From Crotophaga sulcirostris (lineage: Eukaryota; Chordata; Aves; Cuculiformes; Crotophagidae), in the NCBI GenBank assembly GCA_013397455.1, contig VYZB01000220.1, forward strand, positions 951,006 through 1,015,005: a stretch of DNA of 64,000 nt. Direction: 5' to 3'. A program made the position numbers and the translations under genes. This document shows positions 1-12,150 of the stretch, in pieces (the first letter of the stretch is position 1; every line of letters begins with the position of its first letter). The notes beneath the pieces are model-generated. The model did no database searches, was not told where the DNA came from, and saw nothing but the letters and a program-made list of their open reading frames with translations.

Positions 1-351
1 TTCTCTGAATTGTGTTGCAGTTCTACAAGTGGGGAAATTGAGGATATGCAGAGAAATCAGGGTGAGCACTGAGGGTACAACTGAGGAACTCCTAACCTTC
101 TCTCCACCCCACGTTTTAGATCAGAGTATTGCAGAGGAAAAGAAAGATTGAATGTAGATTTTGGGCAGAGCTGTGACATTCTTCAGAACATTGTAAAGTT
201 GATGTGGTCAATGCAGAGCCTTTACTGTGTCCCTCACTCACTCACTTTTCCTCTCCAGTCCCCTCACTTTTTTTTTTGCCACAAGACAGAATTATTTCAC
301 ACATCTCTAAAACGAGTAAAATGGCATTTCAGCTTCTTGTCTTTATAGACT

Positions 352-520
352 CTCTGAACTTTAGGAAAGATCATCCTGGTCCCTTTTCATTAATAATGAA
401 AACCAGGGGGCAATAAAATGTTGTTAGCTCAAGTGTTACAGGAATGGAGGGAGAGAGGAGCGAGGTGAAAGGGCGAAGCGGGGAGAGTCCTACAGGTGTC
501 CCTGCTTTCTACTCTGAGGT
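352..520. repeat. Diverged direct repeat, copy A
   Basis: Shares ctctgaactttaggaaag plus the following bases, then gaaaacc.gggggca and a later gaggtgaaagg block, in the same order and spacing as 1328..1480. By eye the identity is roughly three quarters. Family unknown; it may be a local duplication or two copies of an old interspersed repeat. Confidence 0.6.
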
Positions 521-1327
521 CACTGCAGCAGGGAGGGAGGGAGGGACAGCCAGTGAAGGACTGCCATGGACAGGACACAGAGCCTCTGAGATCCATTAAC
601 CCTTTCCAAGAGGCAGCTCAGCCTGGAACAAGTTGCATTGTCATTGAAGGGTATTTTCAATCAGAAGTTCAGGGCAGAGAACTGGACAACCAAGAGACTT
701 CAGATACCAGAAATGGCAGTGGGAGCAGAGTACGGAGGGGAAAGAGGCATGGGTGACTGGGGTTTGCAGCAAGATTAGCCAGAGATCATTTTAAATCCTG
801 ACATGTACACAGCCAGTTACTGCAGCTTAGCTGACGTGTGTTTTAACTCATTAAGTTAAAAAGTTATGATAATTTGATCATGTGCCTGAGCTCCAAAACT
901 GCAACTGCAGCAACCCAAAATACTGCTGGTGACACTATTCACCAATTCTGACAGAGCTGCTGTAATTTGTTAGCATTTCTAGCCAGTGGATAATTTGGGG
1001 AACTGGGTCCTAATACGTAGCAAGGAGCCAGTATTTGAGAGTCAGTGCCCGTCTGTAGATCCCAAGAGCTGGGATTAGGAGTTATTCTTGCAATGAAATG
1101 CCTGTAGAAGACCTCAGCAACAGGAAAAATGGGAATAAGTGAGCAAAGCAGAAAGGAGACAAGCTCCCAGCCATTTCAGCTGCTTAAGCCTAGCTTTGAA
1201 AGCCTAGACTGAAACTCTGGAGAACAGAGTGTGTTTCCGAGACATTGTAGGTCACATGAAGATTTGGGTCTGTCTGTTTGGAGACTGTACACCGGCCTCC
1301 ACCTCATGAGTTCTGCCCACATCCTGC

Positions 1328-1480
1328 CTCTGAACTTTAGGAAAGATCACTCTGCATCCTCTTCGTTATTACAGAAAACCGGGGGCAGCACAAGATTCGT
1401 TGAGGGAACTGCGAGGGAGGTGAAAGGATAAAGCTGGTGGAAAACTGCAGGCGTCTCCTGATTCTGCTTGAAGGAGCAGA
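1328..1480. repeat. Diverged direct repeat, copy B
   Basis: Second copy of the segment at 352..520, 976 bases downstream and in the same orientation. It begins with the same ctctgaactttaggaaag block. See copy A. Confidence 0.6.
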
Positions 1481-2206
1481 GCATGCTGTATCTTTGCTTT
1501 GCTCTAAGCTCCGGTGCAGAATTGTGTGCTAAATATCTCAAGCACTTATCTACTTCTTTACCTCTCTCTGTAGATATTTAATTGCATATTTTCTCTCTGC
1601 TGTTTGTGTATGCTTTGGTTCCTATTTGTAATTCAGGCTTGAAAGACACTGGATCCTTCCTCATTGAACTGGTCTGTAATTGCTGACAGTGTTCATAAAC
1701 CCATTTATTGCCCTGATTTCTTTTCTTTCTCAAAACACCTCCTTCTCTCTTTTTTTTTTTCCTGCACTCTTCTGGATCTCTGGCTCTGTCTCCATTTTCA
1801 AAAATGATGATAGTGAAGAACAAATGGTATTCAAGTAATGAGTTAACCTTAGCCAGCACTAACACTGGGGAAAGTGCAGTAGGGTGCAGAGCGCCCTACT
1901 CTAAGGAGGACAACGAGTAGGACAAAACAGCTTGATGGAACTTTTAAAATTGTTGTTGTGATTTGTTTCCCTTGGACACCTTGTGCAAAGCTGGTGTCGG
2001 TGCTCGAGGTTCTGGAGAGATGGTTCAGTGTCCTAGGGCTAGGAGCCTGCACACTCTCCTTGAGGTGCTACCAGCAGTAAAACTGTGCCTGCTAAGAAAC
2101 AACAGAACTGGCATTACTCTTTGCTCTTCTCTCTGATAAAAAGAATGTATGAAAATGTTATCACCTGCAGTTCTGATGGTGATTATTTCTTGATTTTGGC
2201 CTTTAG

Positions 2207-2292
2207 ATCCACCTAGCTCCAGATGGCGAGATTATGGGGCTTTGGCTATCATAATGGCAGGAATTGCCTTTGGATTCCACCAGCTCTACAAG
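2207..2292 (+). CDS. PEX14: PEX14 exon: membrane-anchor segment
   Basis: Preceded by a pyrimidine-rich acceptor ending tttag and followed by gtaata. It enters with two bases of a split codon and leaves in phase 0. It encodes [19 protein letters not shown] and on to FGFHQLYK, the single hydrophobic stretch of PEX14 that sits in or on the peroxisomal membrane. Confidence 0.96.
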
Positions 2293-5200
2293 GTAATATC
2301 TCCCTCACTGCTCTTACTCTGAGAGAACAATGTTATGCTGCCTGTGTCCAAATGATTGTGTTGGTTCCAAGTTGGTGAAGTATCTCTGTTCTTACTGGCA
2401 CTGCCATTATCTGAGAAATGTAGACACTTAACATGAGTCAAAAAGTGGCAAGCAAGCAAAACTAGTTTTTAGCAGTGGATCTCACACTACTAAAAGCAAA
2501 GAAATTTTCATTGTGTGTATATATATTTCAATTTTTTTTTAAGCTGGGGAAACTGAGCACCATTCATTTTTTTCACCTGCCATGTTGTGCTTGGTTATGC
2601 CCTTGTTAAAGTGCATGTTCAGTTCATAGGAGCAGTGCTGCAGAAGGTTCTGTGGTAGTCAGAGAAGAGTTGTGACTGATTACATCCAGTCCATCACCTA
2701 CAAGGGCAGACTGAAGGGATTTCATGGCTGTGTGCAGTGTCTCTGACCTGCCTCCCATCCTCTACTAGCTTGGCTTTCACTTCCTTTAGCCCTGGTTCCT
2801 TAGTTCTCTTCCCTGCACTCCAGATCTCTGCTTTTCCCTCTGATTCATAACCCTATTCCTCCAAGGTTCAAAAGACTTCGTAGTACCTCACATCCCCTGG
2901 CTTGTACTTGCTCTGGCCTTTCCTGGACCTTTCTCCTCCTCTTCCCACTTCTGCATTTCTTGCCCTGTGGATGTAGCTCAGATGTTGTGGCACATCAGTG
3001 TGCTCACATTCGAGAGGGTAAGGTCTGAAGTTGCACTCTGTGTGTGATGGATGCTTCTCTGGAGTGAGAGCTGCCCTAGGAAACCTTAAATGGAGTGAGG
3101 AACTGAGTTTTGGCACCCCAAAAATGTAACACCGAGCTCATATCTTCTCTTCTGCAATTTCTTTTAACACCTACTGAAGAGGGGATTTTTCCCCTCAGCC
3201 AGGTGTGTGGAGAAATGATCACTGGCTCTGTGATAAAGACTGAGGTTTGGGTGGTGGGCTTTGAGGGTGTTTCAGGTAGATCAGAAAGACCGCTTTGCAT
3301 GTCCCCATTTCCTAAAAAAGTTTCTGTACTCCATGCAGAAATACCTGCTTCCTCTCATCATGGGAGGCAAAGAAGACAGGAAACAACTTCAGAGGATTGA
3401 GTCAAACATTTCTGAGATGAGTGGCAGTGTGACACAGACAGGTAAAGATTAATGACTCCATCAATTCACCCCTCAAAGCCTTTCTCCCTGCATCCTCCAT
3501 TCTGCCAAGACCCCCACCCTTTTCTTTCCCTCCATCTCCACTTTATGTGGTGACTTCATTTATCTGCTCTGAGAATCTGTTCACATTTGCAAATGAAGCC
3601 GCCGTCATTTCGGTTTAATTTGAAATTGCTTGTTTACTGTCGGCGCGGCCTCAATTAATTATGTTTTTACGGAAAGGCTCCCAACCTCAGAATATTAATA
3701 AGGGGAATAAAATGACAGCCTTTCGGAGGGCTGTAAAGTTCATTTTTAATTTCTGCTTCTCTGATGTTTTCAGGGGCTTTTTTTTGGTGTTTTCCCCCAA
3801 CCTTCTATCTGAAAATCCGAGGAAGGGTCAGGAGAGTCTGTAATTACTGTGCCTCCCTGACCTTAGCCACCTTCTCTGTTATTGACTCTATAGGGTGTCT
3901 GTTCATTACCCGATGCCCTAATGATGGTCTGGATTAGCTGTTACCTGTCACACCAATAGAGTTTTTAATTTTATTTTATTTTATCAGCTTGTTTACTGCC
4001 TGGAAGCTTTGGATAAAGTACCAAAGTAGAAAAAGTTCTCCTACAGCTGCAGTTGGAGTCCAGCAGTTCTTCAATGTTTACTGGCTTGTAGGAGGGGAAT
4101 CCTTGTAATAAAAGGAGAAAAGCATGAAGTATCTTCAGTTGGTGGGATGGAAAAAAGTATGATTTTCAGCAATAAGTTTGTTACAGATGTTGAGGTTGGA
4201 GGAGCTGGTGGGTTAATTACACTTTTTAGGGGAGGGTGAGAAGAAAAGCGTCTTTCATTTCTCATGATGCCCTAAGGTCAATCCTGAGAGCAGCCTCTTC
4301 CTGGATTGGAGCTACCTCTGGTGTTTGCCTGCGTGAGGCCCAGGGTAGATAAATGATACAAACATTGTATAAGTTCAGGGAGATGTACAAATCATAAACC
4401 AATATAATTAGAAGGGAGAGGTTTTGGACGGATATACTGTGGGCTATAGACATCTATACAATAGAAAGATAAACTAGAAATACTGGAGGTTAGATGCAGT
4501 GCAGGTAGATTGCCCATAGTGCAGATAAATCATAGGGATTAAAGTGAGCAGGCGGGTGTAGATAAATTAAATATAGTAGGAATAGAGGCATCTTTGTAGC
4601 TAGACAGCAGGAAGGACATGTGAGAGAGCGTATATATGCTTGTGTCTCAGTTTAACTCTCCTGCTTTTTCCCTCACAGTGACTCAGTTACAGACAACTTT
4701 ATCAGCTGTCCAGGAATTGCTCATCCAGCAACAACAGAAAATCCAGGAGCTCACCCAAGAACTGGCTGCTTCTAAGGTATCTGTTTACAACCTTTAGAAC
4801 ATCACTATCTTCTTTCCAACATGCATGACTTCTTTAGTGGACACATGGAAAGAACCTTATTAGGTTCAGTCCAGCCTTCAGCTTTGTCATATCCCCAGCC
4901 AGTTTCTCTGCATCTAACTTCTCCATAGGTGGTCTGGTTAAAGCACTGGGTATTAACTGGCTACTCCATGAAATGTATCCAACTTCCGAGAGGGCTTTGC
5001 TGTGTAGCTTCGTATGCAGCCTGTGTGTCTGAGACCTCAGACCTGTTCTCAGCTCTGTACCTTCTGCATGACATTTGAGATGAAATAATTGTGTTGTTAG
5101 CCCACTGACCAAAAGAGGCAAAGGGCAATTGTGCAGAGCTTTTATTTGTGTGCAATATGTAATTTTACATGTTTATGTTTCTCCTGTATGCTTGTACGTT

Positions 5201-8200
5201 GTCAAAACAATGACTTCATCCTGTTCAGCCAAGAACATACTGGAGGTATTGTATTTAAGTCACTTGTTCAGGTCCAGCCCACTTAATGGTCAAACATTCT
5301 TACTATTTGGTTTCTTGTTTCGATGATTTGGGTCATCTCAGTGTAAGAGGTGGCCCTATCACAACCACATCAGTCATGCACAGTGGCCCATTCACTTTGA
5401 CTCCTGACTTGACCCTGGCAATAAAACCATCAGTTCTGACTAGTTTGTGTTACTACATGTGTAACTACAAGTAACCATTTTAACCAAATTGATTTTCTTT
5501 CTTGCAATGAGAATTAGTGCTTTTCATCTCCAAAGTACTTTGCAGCCATTGGCCTAGGCATTCTATCAGCCAGTACACGTTGGTTACGTGTGAGATGGGA
5601 TGGATCTGAACCAGTCACATGGAGGTGAAGTCCTCCTTCCACTCACAAATTGGTGATTATTCAGGGCCCAGTCATCTTGCCGTATTCTCTGTACAGGCAG
5701 AGATTTTTCTTTTTACTGTGAAATCCCTTAGGCAATGCCTACAGTCTCTTACTTATAGCACGAGCAGTTGTCTTCACCCCTTACCTCTACTTTATTTTTG
5801 TACAAACCCTTTGATGGTGTGTAACTGGTGGGCCACAGCTGACTGTGTGGTGTGCACACTGTACAGTAGGAATCCCTCAGTGGCACAGCTGTAAACCCAA
5901 CCATGAAAGCCAGTTTATGGTCACAACACTCTGCTTCAATTTTCCTTGGGAACTGTGGCCTGTCAGTGGCCTGGAGCCAGTCCGGAAATTGGAAAACTGT
6001 TTTCAGGTCTTAAGTGTTAAGATTAAGACCACATGTTGAGCTTTAAGAAGGAAAAAGGGCATAAGAGTCATGGTGGTTTAGAGAGTCTTGAAGAAGTTTA
6101 TCCTCCCCCCTCTCTACCCCCTGCACTGAAATGGTAGCACACATTGTTATGATATCTAAACCTCATGTGTACAAAGAAAAACTTGGGCAACCCCACAAAC
6201 CAAAGAATAAAAGCTGTGTTTTCTCAGCTGTAGTATAAGTTTTTATATCTGCTTTTCAAACTCCTACTGGCATGCTGTAAAAAATTAAAAAGAGGGACTT
6301 TAAGTAATTAAAAAACATACATAAAAATTCAAGGCTTGAATTTTCTACGACTGTTTTTTAAAGAGACTGGCTAAAAAGCCCCAGATGTCAGATTTTATTT
6401 CTAAATCCTAGGCATCTGGCACCATATGTGTTTTGGAAATCTGAGTCCTTTGCAGGCCAGTGAGTGGAAATCACTCCCTTGTTAATGTGCTGCTGTAGCT
6501 TTCAAGGTCTTGGAAAGCCAGAACAGTGGCTCCTGGATTCTTGCTGTCTGAGGGCTGGGAGTGTGAATCCCAAGGGAACGTATCTGTGTATATCACAGCT
6601 ACTCCAGACTGAGCCTCTCCCAGCTCGCTGGGTTCGCAGCCCAGAAGTCGCTGTGAGGAGTGCTGGCTGTGAAGGATTTCAGGGTTACTCAGCACTAGCT
6701 GAAGTCTGTTTAAAGAATAAGTGGGAACAACCAATTTTGGCTATGTCTAGTAGGAACTGGCGAGAGGAGTTTTGTGTTATTGCAGTTCTGGCTTCTTTTG
6801 TCAGGGGATTTATTAGGAGGATCTCTGGAGCAATGCTCACAAATGGGTTCATTCCTAGTGGCTTTTAGCAGAAATTACTGTGGGAAGTGCTAGACGTGAG
6901 TGTTCTTCAGTCCCATACTCAGGCCATTGCTGCAGGAGTTGCTAGAGTGATAGGATGGGGTAACCATAGCCCATGAACTGTCTTTCATTTCTCAAGTTCC
7001 CAAAAGGGTTAAAAGAAAGATTGCCAAAGTATTATCTGCACCATGTTCTCCTCAGTTGTTACCTTACTCTAATTTCTGCCTGATATCCCAGAGCAATTCT
7101 AATGCAGTGCTGGCAGCAGCTGTACCAGGCTTCCATGAGTTACTTATCATCTTTCCTGACCAAATTGCATTCAATGCCCTGAAATATCCAAGAGAAAGCG
7201 TCTAGTCCAGCTGCTTCCTGGAGATACAATCTGGTAACTCAAGCATAGCTCTAATTCCTCAGATCTTGTGGGGAAAATTTTTGCAACTTTCGAGCATCGA
7301 TTTATCAGCCCACCTCTAAACACCACAGAGTGCAGATCATTGATTCTTTATTTAATGATTTTGGAGAAATGAACAAATTGTTGGTTGTGAAATGGTTGTT
7401 AATACATATTTGAATCTGTCATCTCAGCTAAGTGCAGTCACAGGACAGAGTAAAGGACCTGATTCGGTGCAACTCCCACTGCCTTTTAGGATCCTAGTTC
7501 ATAGAAATCATTCATTAGGTCAAATGATTTAGTTTACCTCTTTGTGTATTGTTGTCTGTCTGATATGTTGGTGGAAAACATCCTATGTAGACCTCTCTTT
7601 GTCTGAATTCTCACATGTACTGGCCTTCTTCTATTCAAAAAAAGAAAGGTCCCCCTGAGACGCTTCAGCAATGGTTGTGCATGGTAAGTTGGAGACAAGA
7701 TTAATTAGTCCCGCAAACGGAAAGCAAATATTTGAATAGTCTTAGCACCTTGAGACAGTTATTACTTCTGATCATCGTAGGGATCAACTCAGGTCCTTCT
7801 TTATTGTGGAAGTTGTTTTGCTCAGAGCTGAGGGATTTTAAATGATAGAACTTACGTATGTTATCCCCAGGGCTTGAGATTCCCAGATGGGAGGACACAG
7901 AGGATAACATCGAAAAAAAAGTGACATTTATGAACTACCTCGCAGTTCATACTTTGATCTTTATGTCTTTTTTTTCATGCTCTAGGCCACAACTTCCACC
8001 AACTGGATTCTGGAGTCACAGAATATTAATGAATTGAAATCTGAGATCTATTCATTAAAAGGACTTCTCCTTAACCGGTATGGATGGTATATGTGAGCAG
8101 ATTATTGCATGGGGATAGGATTGCTTTCTGGGATTCTCTCAGTAATGGAGAGGAAAGGCATTTCCAACAGGAACTGGCTCTATGTCCTGTTATTGCTATT

Positions 8201-10770
8201 TTAGTAATACCATGTTACACTCCACTATCACTTTCTATTTGCAGGTCTCAAAACGCTTTTCAAACTTGCCTTAAATCACAGAACTCTTTGGGTAATTAAT
8301 AAGATTTTTCCTTTTGGTTTACAACAGGGGAACTGTCTGCCATTCACCACATTCAAGATGCCTCTCACCTAGTTTGAGGTATAGACTGCAGCTGCAGCTG
8401 CGTTCTGATACAGGGAGAGTCGCTTCTGGATACCGTTCGGCTGGCCTGTTCATGGTTAGGGCATAACCAGGATGAAAAGAATCGTGCTTCAGCAGAGCCT
8501 GTTTCTCTCGATTAGCCAGCTCAGGTGTAGTCATCTTATAATGTAGCAGATGTCTGACACAAGGTGGTATAAATCCCAGCCTGTGGGACAGTTGTAAGAA
8601 CAGGGATCAGATCTCAGTTCTTGAGGAAATTCTTTTTTTACAAGTACATTACTGAAGAGTTTATGTAGCGTTTCAACTATTGATCCTTTCATTCTGATAC
8701 GACTCCATTGCCTCCTTCTAACTAAGTCTTCTCAAGTCATCTGTATCCTAAGAGATGAACGTCAAAGATCAGTCTAAGATTGGACTAGACATGTTCTGGA
8801 TCTCAGCAAGTGGGCTTTTCAGAAGTCTCAGAAGTGTATTGGCTCTAAGAGCCTTGCTACACCTCCCATTCCTCACAGGAGTCACGGTAGAAAGCTTTGG
8901 AGGATTGAGGACACATATTGAATTACTGTCTGTTAAGTTGGGTCGTACGAGCATCACTGCTGGGGAGACAGCCTTAATTAGTTAATGACACCTCTTCAGC
9001 AATGGGAAAGTTGTGGCTGGGGGATAAGTGCTTTTTGGAAAAAAGAAAACTTTTTGGTTTGGGTTTGTTTTTTTTTTTTTTCTTTTTAACAAAAAGGCAA
9101 ATGTTTCTGCAGCAAGAAAACAGCAGCAACACTGGAGCCAAGAAAGCATCCAGATTGAATTTGTTGATTGTGTTTATGATATTGGTTGAATTATGCAGAC
9201 ATTGGCTTATGGCACTCCCAGGATGTGGAGATTAGATCAGCAGAGTTCTTTGATGGTTGATGGTGGCAGCAGCAAGAGGGAGGTGGGAACAACTGGTTCC
9301 TAGTTCAGTCTAAGAAGATGTAATCTGTTGTATTCAAGTGTTCACTGTAGGAGAGCAGCCTGCCTTTGTCTGCTCTGGTCTTGTCTGGGGCACTAGCCAG
9401 CTCACTTGAGGGGCATCAGAACCCCCTGCCACACAGCATCTTTTTCAGAGCTTGATCTGATACCTCCTCATGCTCCCAGTTTCCTCATACACAAGCAAGA
9501 TTGCCTGGAGAGTACTAGGTCAGACACACTTTTTGCTTTGCTCTTCCTGATGGATGACTTTGAGGGCACTAGTGCTCCCTGCTGCCTTTGTATTTGTCCT
9601 GTTTGATACTCAGATTCTCCTGTTAGAGCTGGGCATTAGCCTGCCACTATCAAATCCTTTAAGCCCACCTGGAAAGGACTCGAGGACAAAGCAGCCAGCT
9701 TCTCAGCTGGTGCAATCTAGTACGACTCCATGTGAGCCAGAGAAGCTGAACCAGTTTGTGGCAGCCAGGACCTGGCCCAAACATGTAAAGTGCATGCTGG
9801 GACTAGGAGATAGGCCCTGGATTGCAGTGAGCCAGCCTGCAATAGCTGTGCATCTCAGTGGAGGTGAGTGCCAGGTGGTGAAATTCCTTGGCTCAGGCAC
9901 AAGGACCTGGCGTGTCTGACTTCTTGCTCCAGTGGGAATTTTCTTCACCAATTAATTAGCGATTGTTTTATAAAGGGACACTCATGTCTTTCCACAGGCA
10001 GCATTCCTGAGTGCTAGCTTAGCCTGTGAAGTTGGCCAAACCAGATCTTTTTAGTACTGCATGTTGCCCAACTGTGGTATTATGCATGCTCGATTACTGG
10101 GTGCTTGTAAACCACTTTGAGATTCTGGCTGAAGAAGTGAAGTGGCCTTGGTTTTGTTCATTTATGACAAAGGAGACTTGCAGTTTCAGTCCTGCTTTAC
10201 GTGACTTCCCTGCTGCAAACAGAATTTTCTTTAATGATAACCCCTCGGTGTTTTTAATAAAAGCCCGTTTCTCTCCTTTTCTTCCCCTCTTCCCCTCCCC
10301 CAAGGAGGCAGTTCCCTCCCTCCCCTTCGGCTCCTAAGATCCCATCCTGGCAGATCCCAGTGAAGCCAAGCTCACCATCCAACCCTGTTGTTGCCAACCA
10401 TAATAGCAGCAGTGACATCTCACCTGTCAGCAATGAGTCTACCACCTCGTCACCGGTGAAGGAGAACCACAGCCCTGAGGGCTCGAAGGTCAACTGCCAT
10501 CTGCTGAACACAGAGGAGGGCAACAAGGCAGTCATCGACGTCAAGAGCCAAGTGCGGATGGAGGTGCAGGGTGAGGAGGAGAAGAGGGAAACCAAAAGGA
10601 ATGAAGAGGAGGAAGAGGACGATGAGGATGATGATGTTAGCCATGTGGATGAGGAGGAATGTCTGGGTGTCCAGACTGAGGACCGGCGAGGAGGGGATGG
10701 TCAAATTAATGAGCAAGTGGAAAAGCTACGAAGACCTGAGGGGGCCAGCAATGAGAATGAGATTGACTAA
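2207..10770 (+). CDS. PEX14: PEX14, peroxisomal membrane docking protein (3' five exons; 5' part outside window)
   Basis: Join 2207..2292, 3339..3441, 4679..4776, 7986..8077, 10305..10770. PEX14 is the peroxisomal membrane subunit that docks cargo-loaded PEX5 (with PEX13) and forms the translocation pore. The exons give about 280 residues, roughly the C-terminal three quarters of the usual ~377. Order: a hydrophobic anchor ([19 protein letters not shown]), a coiled coil rich in Q and L ([25 protein letters not shown]), the conserved [15 protein letters not shown], a Pro/Ser-rich segment ([10 protein letters not shown]) and an acidic tail with [15 protein letters not shown]. Every intron has GT/AG ends and the codon phases close. 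The N-terminal PEX5/PEX19-binding domain is encoded upstream of the window. Identity is near certain; only the window edge makes it partial. Confidence 0.97.
2293..3338 (+). other. PEX14: PEX14 intron
   Basis: About 1.0 kb between anchor and coiled-coil exons, with gt..ag ends. I see no repeat family or conserved-looking block beyond T-rich stretches near 2530. Confidence 0.9.
3339..3441 (+). CDS. PEX14: PEX14 exon: post-membrane region and start of coiled coil
   Basis: Acceptor ccatgcag, donor gtaaag. It begins in phase 0 and ends with one base of a split codon. It encodes [19 protein letters not shown] followed by [15 protein letters not shown]. It continues the membrane segment of the previous exon and then turns charged, as in mammalian PEX14. 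Confidence 0.96.
3442..4678 (+). other. PEX14: PEX14 intron with conserved-looking AT-rich block
   Basis: About 1.2 kb, gt..ag. The stretch 3595..3960 has enhancer-like character (homeodomain-type ATTAATTA cores and balanced composition without repeats); see findings. The rest is unremarkable. Confidence 0.85.
4679..4776 (+). CDS. PEX14: PEX14 exon: coiled coil
   Basis: Acceptor cctcacag, donor gtatct. The first two bases complete a valine codon with the previous exon. It encodes [15 protein letters not shown] followed by [18 protein letters not shown], a heptad-type coiled coil thought to drive PEX14 self-association and contact with PEX13/PEX17-type partners. Confidence 0.96.
4777..7985 (+). 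other. PEX14: PEX14 intron
   Basis: About 3.2 kb, gt..ag. No exon seen. A short stretch near 5517..5570 (cttttcatctccaaagtact) resembles the central region of old MIR/L2-type tRNA-SINE relics; this is only a weak resemblance. Confidence 0.85.
7986..8077 (+). CDS. PEX14: PEX14 exon: second coiled-coil block
   Basis: Acceptor gctctag, donor gtatgg. It starts in phase 0 and ends with two bases (CG) that complete an Arg codon with the next exon. It encodes [19 protein letters not shown] followed by [11 protein letters not shown]. This block is nearly invariant relative to the human protein as I remember it. Confidence 0.96.
8078..10304 (+). other. PEX14: PEX14 intron
   Basis: About 2.2 kb, gt..ag, with a C/T-rich tract before the final acceptor. 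It contains a poly-T run near 9069. No exon or recognisable repeat seen. Confidence 0.85.
10305..10770 (+). CDS. PEX14: PEX14 terminal coding exon: Pro/Ser-rich and acidic tail
   Basis: Acceptor cccccaag. The first base completes CGG, and the frame then reads [18 protein letters not shown] and on to the TAA at 10768..10770. There are about 154 codons. The middle is Ser/Pro-rich ([16 protein letters not shown]). The end is strongly acidic ([19 protein letters not shown]) and closes with [20 protein letters not shown], close to the mammalian C-terminus. No premature stop or frameshift is visible. Confidence 0.96.
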
Positions 10771-10780
10771 GACACCCTGG

Positions 10781-10801
10781 CTGCTGCTGCTGCTGCTGCT
10801 G
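10781..10801 (+). repeat. (CTG)7 trinucleotide run in PEX14 3'UTR
   Basis: Seven uninterrupted CTG units begin ten bases after the PEX14 stop codon. The run is short, but it lies in transcribed sequence and could be polymorphic. Confidence 0.95.
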
Positions 10802-12128
10802 TACATCTTCCCTAGCCTCCTGCACTGTCCCCAGTGCCTCTCCCATTTTGTGGAGAGAAGCACCACCCTCCCCTCCAGTGATTCTCCCATGATTGACCTT
10901 AAGCAGGGTCATGATTGCCCAGTGAGCAAGGTGGGCCCTGCTTCACCACAGGGCTTTGCAGTGTTGCAGTGGCTTCTTTTCCCTTCCCAGACCCACCTTC
11001 TCCCCATGAGCTGGGGTCACTGCCTAGGCTGGAAGACCAAACGCCTTACCATGCACTACAGCTAGAGTATAAGTCCTCTTACAAAAACACCATCTCTTCT
11101 GAATCAGTCAGCCTATTCGCTGCATCCTAGAGTCCTTTGGTCCAATTTCAGAAACCAGTCTGCCCTGAGCTCTTTGGCTTTACAAGCCTTTAATCCCCAC
11201 ACGAGGCCCAAACCAGTTCTCTGTTTCCCAAGATAACCCTCTGTTTTATTTCTCAAACTACTTGATATTATGTTGCCAAAAAAATGACTTTGTAACCCTG
11301 AATTCCCCACCAGATCTGGGTCTTGGCTCTTCCAAGCCTTATGTCAAGCCTCAAATTTCTAAAACTACCTAGCATCTAAAACCACTGAATTTCTGTGGGG
11401 TCCAAAGAATGCTATTCCCACCCCACATGCTTGCACTCATCAAAGTAGCCTCGTGCTAGGGACCACGTCCGGGTTCATGGCCAGAGTAAAATCCATGAGA
11501 ACAGATGGCTTTGTTACTGATTGCTCCCCAGTAAATGAAGGCTTTAAAAGAAGTTGACCCCACTCATCCCAGTTATTGCCCTTCCTCCTCGAAAGACAAG
11601 GAGCTCGCATTGGTTTTTGACATCTTACATTTTATTTATAGCTGCCCTGAATGAATGAATGAATGAGGTGATAGCAGATACTGAAATTGTTGGTTAATTT
11701 TGAATCTTTTCAATGGTTTAACCTGTTTTTTTTCTCCTGAAATGAGGAGAAAACCCATCTTAAATGATCAGTTGAGACCTGCACCTACCCAGTGACAGGT
11801 AGCTGCTTCAGCAAAGCAGTCTTTACGGCAGAGAGAACAGTTCCAGCTCTGAGGCACACCACTGGCCCTTCTTGCCCAGTCCAGCCTTTATTTTGCCCCA
11901 TTGGGGCTATACACAAATTAAAACAGTGAATCTTGAAACCTCTCATCTGCAGCATCGTGTTCTCAGCTGGTAAAATGGTGGTGTCCAATTATATTATTCA
12001 CTGCATCGGAGCCTCTTAGCAGAGCAATTCTTGTAACAACTGAGTCTCACTGTCCTCACCAAGCAAGTGTGCTTGTCTGTGTGATCATGTATAGATTTCA
12101 AATATAAAATACGATTGTACATAATTGT

Positions 12129-12134
12129 AATAAA
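12129..12134 (+). terminator. PEX14: PEX14 polyadenylation signal AATAAA
   Basis: Canonical hexamer in an AT-rich context, about 1.36 kb after the stop codon, followed within 60 bases by G/T-rich sequence (ttactgtggctcttattttg). It is the first canonical hexamer found on this strand after the stop. Confidence 0.7.
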
Positions 12135-12150
12135 TATGAGTTACCACTAT

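Larger units (their letters stand above)
1..2206 (+). other. PEX14: PEX14 intron (3' part)
   Basis: No exon recognised. It holds a G-rich tetrad run near 532 and a diverged direct repeat (352..~520 and 1328..~1480). It ends in a normal acceptor at 2206. The short reading frames here show no family resemblance. Confidence 0.75.
10771..12150 (+). other. PEX14: PEX14 3' untranslated region (3' end approximate)
   Basis: Non-coding sequence between the stop codon and the first convincing polyadenylation signal. It starts with a (CTG)7 run at 10781..10801. An earlier ATTAAA at 11917..11922 could give a shorter transcript. The end is placed about 15 bases after the AATAAA at 12129 by analogy, not by transcript data. 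Confidence 0.7.
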
